DNA of 64,000 nt from Akanthomyces muscarius. Taxonomy: Eukaryota; Ascomycota; Sordariomycetes; Hypocreales; Cordycipitaceae. The notes under the pieces are model-generated. The model ran no database searches. It saw nothing but the letters and a program-made list of their open reading frames with translations, and had not been told where the DNA came from. This document shows, in pieces, positions 33,797 through 44,200 of this stretch (the stretch's first letter is position 1; each line of letters begins with the position of its first letter). The position numbers were made by a program, and so were the translations under genes. The stretch lies in the NCBI RefSeq assembly GCF_028009165.1, contig NW_026611617.1, positions 72,001 through 136,000 of the forward strand. Direction: 5' to 3'.

Positions 33797-36106
33797 TTAT
33801 ATATTCCTTTCCATCCACGATCGAATAATGCCATCATCGCTCGTTTCGTAGATCTTGAGCTCCACATCGTCATCCTTGCGAATTGTATTTGGCTGCACGT
33901 ATTTCCAGCGTGTCTCCGGCTTTTGGCAAACGATCCGTCGCCAATCCTCATACTGACCCGTTACCGAAGTTAATGGTTCATAGAATTCTCTGCAAGATTT
34001 CACATCAGCAGTGCAGCGCCAAATATGGTACCGGCATAGCAACTGCCCGAGAGCTGGTTTGCCATGTGACAGAATCTTGCCCTCATCCACCCGTATCGTT
34101 ATGTTTTGCGCATCCAAGTCAGCATCGACTGACAACACTCCATTACCCTCGGCGAGAAGGTATTTCAGAATACCGAAGTGGCCCTATGGTATTTGGGTCA
34201 GTAAGTTGAAACATGAAGGCTGAGTTACCCATAAGAACTCACTCTCATGTGCGGCTCTCCCCAAGTCTGCTCCTGAGCATCGAAGTGTGTCAAGGCCTGG
34301 AGCCCGTCGACACCAATCTGCATGTACGTGCTGTAGATGACTTGATAGAGTAGTCAGCTTTCTACTCAGAATCTAGTAGACTCAGAAGGCTACTTACTGT
34401 CCTTAGCGCTGGGCTCTGTTGAGTCATCATAGCCAAATATTGACAATATCTCCTGGTTGTCGATGAGATACTGCGAGATGAGCGTTGCGCGGCTCTCCTC
34501 TACGGACATGGCAAGATCCTCAAATAGACCGCCCCAAGTTTGGCCCGGCTGGTACCACGTTCGCACTGGTTCTTTTGTTATAGGACTGACAGGCACTTGG
34601 TCCCTATTAAAGTTATAGTCGCCTGGTGCTGTCTCGGCTAGCAGCTTCCCCGTGCTGTGTCCTATTAACCCATGAATAGCGGATGTTATGACTCTGACCA
34701 TGTGGCAGCACCTGCCAAACCTTTCCAGCTCCGAAGGCAGGACAAAAGGGCTTGGAACAGATGAGCTGTAGATATGCATACAATTAGCGATATTGAAGCT
34801 CTTTGTCCCACAGGTCTCCCTGATATCATCGTAGTTTGGGAGATTGGCAGCTCCCCAAACCGTACTGGCGCAGAATGCGACGGCTGTGGCGAGTTTAGTC
34901 TTTTATTTGAGTTGTAGACGACACTGATTGGCTGGCAAACTCTCACCATGTACGCTCGTATACTCGGGAGCTTCAAACTCGGGTTTCTCGAATGGACCGT
35001 TGCCGCCATTCACGTCCTCCATGCTCCAAGGAAGCAGGTGGATGAAGTCCTTGGCGCGGTCAACAATTCGCCGCATTCTCAAAGTCTCCTGAGGGTCGGT
35101 AAGGCAAATGACGGCGCCCCATTCAGCACGAACACCGAACGGATCACGGTAGGGCTCTGCAAACCCGATCATATTCTCAACTTCTGGGCTTTTGTCCGTG
35201 ACCCAGAGCTTCTGGAATTCCCGAAATTCTTCCATGCTACCAGACCGGAAGCTGTCGATCAACTTCGAGAGCATCTGAGTTTGGGTCTCGCTCGTAGCGT
35301 ACTCCGCGGCCTTGGCAAGCTCTGAGCAGATGATGGCGAGCTCTTGGCCATGGTCGCCACCAACGAGGCGCACATGACCATGCAATTCGTTGCCGACGCT
35401 TAGCTCCGTTGTAGAGCCATAGTCGGTGGACGCTTGAAGCACATGATAGATGACCGTATCTCCATCTGTGATTTTTCGAATACGTGTGTTTTCTGGCCCA
35501 ATGTCGTTACTGTCCAGTACGCTGGAGACTTTGGCGATTTCCTCTTTAGTCATTCGACCACTACCTGGATAGTAGTTTGACATAGAATCTGTATTGGGAA
35601 AGCCCAAGCTGTGAGGCGGCAGCGAGTATATGGCATCTATAACCCTTTCGAGAATTTCTGTGGCTTCTGCCGAGATGCAAGCCAACTTCCACAGGCCGTC
35701 TCGCGAGATGCTGGGTACAATCTTCTGGTTGCCTTCGCCCTGTTCGGAGTTAGACCCGAGTGATCGCTGAAGAGGCTGAAAGAGAAAGGCGTACATAAAA
35801 ATTACCCAGGTTGCAAAGGAACATTGCAGCATATTTCATGAAGCCATCCAACTCGATCGCGCTGACGCCGCAACGGTTGACTAGCGTTTTCCATTGCCCC
35901 TCGCATTCCTTGTAAAGAGACTTTATGAGCTCAAAGATTGAGATAGACTCGGGCGATGTCTGTCGCATAACGATTCTCGCGCCGTGCCAGGCCGCTCTAC
36001 ACAAATGATGAGCATAGAGCTTCTGCTGCGCCGGAAGCTGGGAAAAGTAGTCGCCAACATCGAGTTGTCGAATTATCGAGAGCTGGTTGTTGTCCATTGT
36101 CGACAT
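33797..36106 (-). CDS. Dipeptidyl-peptidase III-like protein (M49) with altered zinc motif
   Basis: Five exons: 36106-35795, 35739-34947, 34883-34398, 34340-34243 and 34183-33797; 691 residues. All joins restore family sequence (LGNFY to GEGNQK; LPNYDDIRE; FGILKYLL). Landmarks include YAHHLCRAAWHGARIV near the N-terminus, EPYRDPFGVRAEW, LPNYDDIRE, the zinc region IHGLIGHSTGK (439-444) and VEESRA (497-501 region). M49 peptidases cut dipeptides from N-termini using HExxGH and EECRA[DE]. Here the catalytic Glu is Gly440, EECRA has become EESRA, and the following acidic residue is Thr502. Both His and the Glu zinc ligand (498) remain. The frame is otherwise intact, so it may be a non-catalytic homologue. 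An upstream Met (36184) is possible. Confidence 0.87.
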
Positions 36107-38228
36107 GATGTTCGGGTGGGAATGTTGCAATTGAGGACTGTCTGGACTGCTCCGAGAGTAAAATGAACAGGAGACTACTTTCAAATTTGCAGAGGTAACA
36201 GTGCTGATGCATTACTAGGACCAAAATGAATGAGAACGCGGGAAAGGTTGAAGGTCTCGCTCACTTTGCAAGTAGCGGTGACATCCATTCAAAATCAGTT
36301 GCGGGTCTCAGATTTTCAGAAAATCTAACCATTTCAGTAGTCTTCCCGACATACGTGCACCCGTTTGACCCGGTGTTCGGCATATCGGTTGAGGCAGCTT
36401 GTGGAACCCACCCAGGTTCTTTAGCTGAACACGTTCACGGCCGATGGCCTCTCCATGCCTGTAGCCGAATGAAACGCGAGACAGGCTTCACAGGTTCATG
36501 ACCAGTCTTGAATAAACAAGAAAGAAGCGCTCGGCGGAGTTGACGCGTCGTGACGATTAAAACCCCGTCCAGGCCCACCTGTATCCTTGCTGCTCTCAAG
36601 AAATGTCCGAGTGGCCATAGGAGCGGACAAGGGGCCTAGTCACATCACATACGGATCTGGCGGAAAAGCTGAAAGATTGTGGCGGGCTGAAAAAGGACGG
36701 TGTGCATAAGAAGCCGCATGTCGCTGCGTCTTTTGCTTGTCCCCTTGTCTGCTGCAAGTCGATCAGTAGCAAGCACTCCGCCGCTGCGGGTCGCTGCGTG
36801 GGTCGAAGGTAATTCCGAGCGAACGGTCACCAAATCGCGATACATTGGCGCTCGGAATTACCTCGAGGCACTGTACTGGTAGTCTAACACATGATTGCTG
36901 CCTCAAGGCGGCGTGATGCGTTGACGATGTATACCCAACATAGCCAGGGCAGACAGAGGCAGATGACAAAATCCAGAGGATAAAGGAAAGGGGTGAAGGA
37001 GGACTGCGCCTCTCCCCCAGAGCGGAGGTCAAGTAAGTTAGCCTCTAACTAGCGGTTCGCCTACCGCTCCACGTTCAGCCTCGATCTGTCTCATGTCTAG
37101 TGCAGCCTCAACTGACGCTTGGCTGCCCCTGGCCAACCACGCCAACCAACTATGGACAACGGCGGTCATATCCACTAGCAGTCGGGCATATCGTCTGTGC
37201 TTGGGGGTTGCACCTCAATGCTCAGTAGACAATTTAGCCTGAGGCGTCTACACGCACCTAACATCCAATATTCTTCTTTTCCGATGCGTGTCTTACTTTG
37301 CCGCTCTTTGGGACGCCGATGTGCCAATAAAGTACCTACATATCCAATATTCTTCTTTTCCGATGCGTGTCTTACTTTGCTACTCTTTGGACGCCGATGT
37401 GCCGATCAATGTTCTATAGCCTGTATTCTAAATCTTCCGACGTGCACATTAAGACCCGGCACCGTCTTCATGGCAAATGGTTTTCTTGAACATATTGCGT
37501 TCTGCTGTCCTGGATGTAGTATACATTTGTCGCGTAAACATGTCACATACTGGGTGGAATTTCTGCTGATAAAATCTCCGCAGGGTCAGTACCCCCTTTT
37601 CTAACCGACGGCACGCCGTCTGACTTTGGACTCGAGACGCTAAAAAGACCGACGACCCGTTGTCTCACTCGGGCTTGAGACATCGAGGATCTTCTCCACA
37701 ACAGCTGTGACTGACATCTGGTACGTCAGACCGCTCTGAAAAGACTGGCACTCTCGACTCTTTCTACGTTGTCCACCTTTCGACTCAGTGCCCGATATTT
37801 ATGGAGATGACTGGTACTTTGGCTAAGATGTAGATTGCCATGTAGCTTAAGTATATACGCTGTACGTTCATCTGATGTGTTGGTATCCTTGTAAATTGCC
37901 CAAGTGCTGCCTTAGCACAGCCAGAGAGGCACGGCTGCTTTCACTTTTCACCGCTAAATACCACCGTCGCCGAATTTCGAATAAAAGTTTGTCCGGGGGT
38001 AAAATCCTTACAGACGTGCCTCACTCGGTATTACACACCCTCATTTTTCAGACTAGTTTGATAACCTATGACACCGGAATTGAGCGGCAGTCATGTACGT
38101 GCCAAAGTTGATTATTGGAAACGACGCAAACTAACGACGGCTAGAATTCAACCTCGCATGGTTACTGTCAGCAAAGCTAAGAGGGAGACAACAGCCATTC
38201 CCCTTGCATCAAAAGCCGTGCATTTGCA
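36107..38228. other. Intergenic region between DPP III-like and NRPS genes
   Basis: 2.1 kb separating two divergent genes; it should contain both promoters. It holds a direct repeat (37263-37403). No convincing gene or RNA gene is present. A short frame at 38068-38403 is interrupted by splice-like signals and does not join the NRPS frame. Confidence 0.45.
37263..37403 (+). repeat. 62/63-bp direct repeat
   Basis: Copies at 37263-37325 and 37342-37403 share ATCCAATATTCTTC...GCCGATGTGCC with only a few changes, separated by 16 bp. This is a local tandem duplication in the NRPS upstream region. Confidence 0.85.
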
Positions 38229-41200
38229 ATGCATTTATCTGCCGAGAAAGAACCTAGTATCGCGCAGATGCAATCGCATCGCAAACAAACAGCCAGTGAA
38301 GCTGCGCCGCTGGAGGCAATCCGGGCTGCCGAGTTTCTTCATGACAACCCGCGGCTGTCGACAAAATCCAACGACACCACAGTGCAAAGTTTCAGTTTCG
38401 TGATAGACTCTGCCCTGTACAGTCAGCTGCAGCACTTCTGCACGGAGCACAACGTGACACAATTCGCAGTGCTTCTCGCCACGTTTGGAAGCACGCATCA
38501 TCGTCTCACTGGTATCAGCACCGCCGAAATTGGTGTGCGTAACCACAATGCAGATGTCAGGCGTGATACTGTTGGCCATTGTAACAGTGTCCAGCGTATT
38601 GGAATAACGGGTCAAGAAGCATCTTTTGGGCAACTATGTCAAGACATCCAGTCGAGAACTACAGGTCTTGCTACCAGCCTCCCCGACAACAATGCTTGTC
38701 AGTCCGATCCAGATAAAGATCGGTGCGGCCTTCAAAGAATCCGAACGATCTTTGCCTTGCATTCTTGTCAGCACCGCTCAGAGTCGCATGATGCAGGGAT
38801 TCCAAATACGGGGTTTTCTCAGGCGACTTCGGAGTTTGATATCGAGTTTCACCTATTCCAGGAAGGCCAACAACTGCGTGGTGACGTTTACTTCGCAGCG
38901 GACCTCTACTATCTGAGAACGATTGAAAACATGACAGCAATCTTCAAGACTCTACTTGAACAGGGGGTTCTGAGTCCAGATACAAAGATAGATCTGCTGC
39001 CATTGCTAGATCTTGACAGCTACGCGGTACTTGATCAGCTTGGGTTGATTCAAATTTGCCGGACAGACTATCCTCGCGATGCGAGCGTCGTCGACATCTT
39101 CCGTCAGCAAGTTGCATTAAATCCCAACAAAACAGCTGTCAAGGATTCCTTGACATCGCTGAGTTATAGCGAGTTGGATTCCCAGTCTGATCAACTGGCG
39201 TCCTGGATAGTAATGCGTGGCCTTTCGGCAGAAACACCAGTGGGCGTGTTTGCAAACCGGTCATGTCAGACAATCGTGGCCTTTTTTGGAATTCTCAAAG
39301 CCAATTTGGCTTATATGCCGCTGGATGTAAGCTTGCCGTCAGACCGAATCCGGTCTATCCTAGCATCAATCAACGGTTATAAGCTCATTCTTCTTGGCGG
39401 CGACATCCAAGCTCCAGTCCTGCCGCTAGAAGATGTACAGTTTTTTTCGATCGCAGAGGCTTTGCAAGTCCGACGTAATTCCAAAAATCTGTCGGTGCAA
39501 CTTGCCGCGCCGTTGGCGACGGACCTGGCCTATGTCATGTTTACATCCGGTTCCACGGGTCAACCAAAAGGTGTCATGGTGGAGCATCGCGGCATTTCAA
39601 GACTTGTGAAGGAGAATGAAAAAGTTAAAAGCCTGCCTGATGATTTAGTCATGGCTCATATGGCAAATATTGCCTTTGATGCGTCAACATGGGAGATATA
39701 TTCTACGCTCTTGAACAGCGGAACGTTGATCTGCATCGACTCACTGACTGTGCTGGATTGCCGGCCTCTGCGAAGAGTTTTAGCCAGAGAAAATGTGCGC
39801 ACCGCATTTTTAACACCAGCTCTGTTTAAACAATATCTGCTTGAATGCCCTTCAATGCTTGAGAAGTTAGAGACTCTTGTTTTAGGAGGAGACAGAATCG
39901 ACCCCCAAGACGTGTTGAGGGCACGAGGCTTTATGAAGGGCACAATCATTAACGGATATGGGCCTACGGAAAACACAGTCTGCAGTACATTTTACTGCAT
40001 ACCGAAAAGCGAAATGTTTCCGAACGGCGTTCCTATCGGCAGAGCCATTGCTAACTCTGGTGCATACGTTATGGATTCCACGCTACAACTGGTGCCCCTC
40101 GGGGTGATAGGCGAGCTTGTCGTCACAGGAGATGGGCTAGCAAGGGGTTACATGGACACCAAATTAAATCATCAACGGTTCGTCTCCGTCATGATTAATG
40201 GAAAACCCGTTGAAGCATATCGAACGGGAGACCTTGCCCGCTATAGGCCCTTTGACGGTCAGCTGGAGTTTTTCGGAAGAACAGATGCACAGGCCAAGAT
40301 TCGGGGTCATCGTGTAGAGCTCGGCGACGTTGAAAATATACTACGCAGTATCAATTCCGTCAAAGATGCTGCCGTTGTGGTTCAACGTTCAGACTCCCAG
40401 GGTGCACAGCTCGTCGGTTTTGTCACTGTCTTTGAGACCGCAGAACAGACGGTGAGCTATATTGAGCAAGATGGCAGCAAAATCTGCTCCGTGGAAAAAG
40501 ATGGAAATCAACAAAACCACGGTGTTGTTGTCCCATTGTGTGATGAGAGTCAGATCGCAGAGCAACGATCGCAACAGGGCAGAGCGAAAGCCGCTAAACG
40601 CGTAATGGCCGAGCTACGCGACAAATTGCCCGCCTACATGCTCCCCAGTGCAATCATAGTGCTGGAAGAGATGCCACTCAGCAGAAATGGCAAGATTGAT
40701 CGTCGTATGCTCTGTGATAAGAAAATCGATAGACAGATGTCATGCACGGACGCAAAGAGGCAGCCATCAACACAAGAACAACTGGTTCTGCACCGAATAT
40801 GGAGCCAGATACTTGAACTCGAGGATGCCGCTATTGGGTTGGAGGACAACTTTTTTGAGCTCGGCGGTGACTCACTCAGTGCGATGCGAGTTGTGTGTAG
40901 CATCCGCAAGATGGGATTCGACCTGGCGGTGGAGGACATTTTCCGCAATCCATTGCTACAGCATCTTGCCAGCTGCTGTAAAGCAAAGTCACTCGGCTGC
41001 GATGTCGAAAGTATTCAGCCTTTTTCTCTCTTGGGTAGTGGCGTTCACGTTCCGTCTTTACTCGAGAACGTGTCATCGCAATGCAGCTCGAGCCCTAGCG
41101 CCATCCAAGACGTCTATCCATGCACAATGCTTCAGGAAGGCCTTTTGTCGCTAACATCAAAACGGCCCGAGAATTATATTTTACAGTACACCTTGGAATT

Positions 41201-44200
41201 ATCTTCCGACATCTGCCTTTTCAATCTCCAGAAGGCATGGGAAGCAACATTTCAAACTACGGACATCTTACGGACAAGGGTCGTGCATCATGCTGTTTAC
41301 GGCTTGTTGCAGGTTGTCTTGGACGAGGCAATCAAATGGGTTGACGCATCCAGCTTGAACGAGTATCTTCGCTTGGATAGGACACGACCGATGGAAATCG
41401 GCCAGCCACTGACCAGGGTTGCTCTTGTTAAGGATGACTTCGGAGTTCCGAGGTGGTTCGTGTGGACAATCCATCATGCGTTGTATGATGGCTGGTCACT
41501 CCCTCTTATCCTAAAAACGGTCGAACAAGCATATCGTGGCGAGGAACTTCAGCCTCGGCAGCAGTTCAAAGCTTTCATCAAATATGCCAGAGAACAAGAC
41601 GATGAAGAGGTGATGGAATATTGGCGGCGTTCCTTGAGAGGCTGCAGTGAATGCGCAATGTTTCCGACTATTCGTACCGACATGGCGCAACCATTGGCGG
41701 ACAGTTTCATGGAGCGGCAGATGCCACGATCGCGAAAATGGACGTCACAGTGCCTCGGAGTCACGACATCGAACATGATCCGAGCCGCATGGGCACTGGT
41801 CACCAGTAGCATGACAAACTCGAATGATATCGTGTTCGGCTGCGTTGTGTCGGGCAGGACTGCGCCTGTTAACCGCATCGACGACATAATCGCACCGACA
41901 ATTGCAACGGTACCGATTCGTATCAAACTGTCTAAGCACCAGACCGTTTGGGAATACTTGAAGGAAACGCAGAGACAGTCGATGGAAATGATGCCTTTCG
42001 AGCAGGCTGGATTGCAGCGTATTGCTCGGATAAATTCGGATGGCCGTCGGGCGTGCATGTTTCAGACGCTACTTGTGATCCAGCCGGAGAAAAGGGAAGA
42101 TGGCTCCGACCAGCGGCACTCGTTCGGGGGGTGGAAAGACTCCCACAGGGAGTTTGGGGGCGCGTATGCTTTGGAGATTGAGGTGCAGATCGAGGCGCAC
42201 AGTATTGCCGTGTCGACCAACTTTGACAGCAAATTGATCGAGCCGTGGATTGTGTCAAAGCTGATGGAGCGGCTCGGGGCCGTGCTGCACCAACTTGAAG
42301 ACGCGGAGCCCCATCTTTTGTTGGCAGAAATCAACTTGGCCACGCAAGAGGACCTGACTGAGATCTGGGCGCGAAACGGCACTGTGCCAGCACCGGTTGA
42401 GTGCTGTGTTGATGAGCTAGTAAAGGAACGGACACAGAGTCAGCCCGATGCGTTAGCCGTCTGCGCTTGGGACGGGCAGCTGACATACGGCGAACTAGAG
42501 CGGCACGCAGCAAGGCTAGCCGCTCATCTCGACAGCTTAGAGGGTATTGGCATGTTGATACCGTTATGTTTTGAGAAGTCGATATGGACAACGGTGGCAA
42601 TACTAGGTGTCCTCAAACTAGGTAAAGCTTTTGTATTGTTGGACCCGTCTCTCCCCGAACTACGGCTCCAAGCAATATGCAAACAGATCAAGGCGAGCAT
42701 TATCCTCTCGTCAAACGTTTGCAAGGCACTCGGCTCAAAACTGGCACCACTGGTGGTTGCTGTTGGTACTGCTTTCTTCAAAGATGAATGCAGCAATATT
42801 GAACGCGAGCCATTGGCCGCAACCTTCAGAGACCCGCAAGCTATCCTCTACGTGGCTTTTACGTCTGGGACGACGGGTGTGCCAAAGGGAGTGGTTATAA
42901 GCCACCAAAATGTTGCCTCAGCCATTCGTTACCAGTTAAAGAAATTTGGCTTCACGACAAAATCAAGGGTATATGACTTCTCATCGTATAGCTTCGATGT
43001 ATCCATCAGCAATACTTTTGCAACACTTGCTGCGGGTGGCTGCATATGTGTCCCGAGTGAATCGGACCGGAAGGAGAATTTGAGACAGAGTATTGTCTCC
43101 TTGAACGCCAATGTGATTGATCTCACACCTTCTGTTGCCCAGCTGCTCCTCCCAGAGGATGTTCCCAGTGTACAGACAGTCATCTTGTCTGGTGAAGCTG
43201 TGCCAGTCCAAGCTATCAGACCTTGGTGGGACAAGGTTCGAGTCATCAATGTCTATGGGCCGGCCGAGTGTACCGCAACTAGTACGATGAATACCAATGC
43301 ATCGTGTCTAGAAGAGGCCACTCGGATAGGGATCGGTATCGGACAGATAACTTGGATTGTGCATCCTAACGATTGCAATCTCTTGATACCGACAGGATGC
43401 GTGGGTGAGCTGCTGCTTGAAGGACCGCTTGTTGGCTTGGGCTATTTAGATGATCCGGATAGGACGGCTACAGCATTTATCGAGGATCCATCTTGGTTGC
43501 TCCAAGGCGTACCGGGTGGTGCCCCAGGTCGCCGTGGGCGACTTTATAGAACAGGCGACCTGGTTCGGTACAACAAAGACGGCAGTCTCAGCTTCGTTGG
43601 GAGGAGAGACACACAGGTGAAAATCCGCGGACAACGAGTAGAGCTTGGGGAAATTGAGCACTGCCTGCGAGAATTCTTTCCAGAAGCGACACGAGTTGTA
43701 GCAGAACTTATTCATCTTGGCAGCAAGAGTGCCGCTCCCACGCTGGCATCATTTATTCAGAAAGACGGCGGCGGTAGCGGTATTGAAAACGGCGGCGGTG
43801 GCGGTATTGGAAACGGCAACCCGGACACTTTGTTAGCCACAGAGTTCTCCCCATCTTGCTCCGTCCGAGATTTGATGGCTTCTTCACTGCCAACTTACAT
43901 GATCCCAAAAGTTTTCTTTGCTATGAGAACACTGCCTCTGACCGTTGCCGGTAAGATAGACCGTAAGCGATTACGTGACATCGGCGCGGCCCTTGGCGCT
44001 AGAGAGGGTTGGGATGCGGGAGCAACCAATGGTGCTGGTGTCAATGCCTTGCTCGATCACAACAGCACATATATTTCGGAGATTGAACAGCCAGCCTATG
44101 CACTGGCCAGATGGATTTTCTCGATGAACCACGTTTCAGGCCGTGACAACATGCTGCCCGGCCCCGGAACTGCGAGCTTCCCCGACACCCTTTTGTATTC

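Noticed and set aside
38068..38403. A frame just upstream of the NRPS containing VDYWKRR, reminiscent of a condensation-domain segment
   Set aside because: It is out of frame with the NRPS, it runs over a perfect intron-like stretch (GTACGT...CTAAC...CTAG, about 38094-38143), and the NRPS frame has a TAA at 38178. Treated as coincidence.
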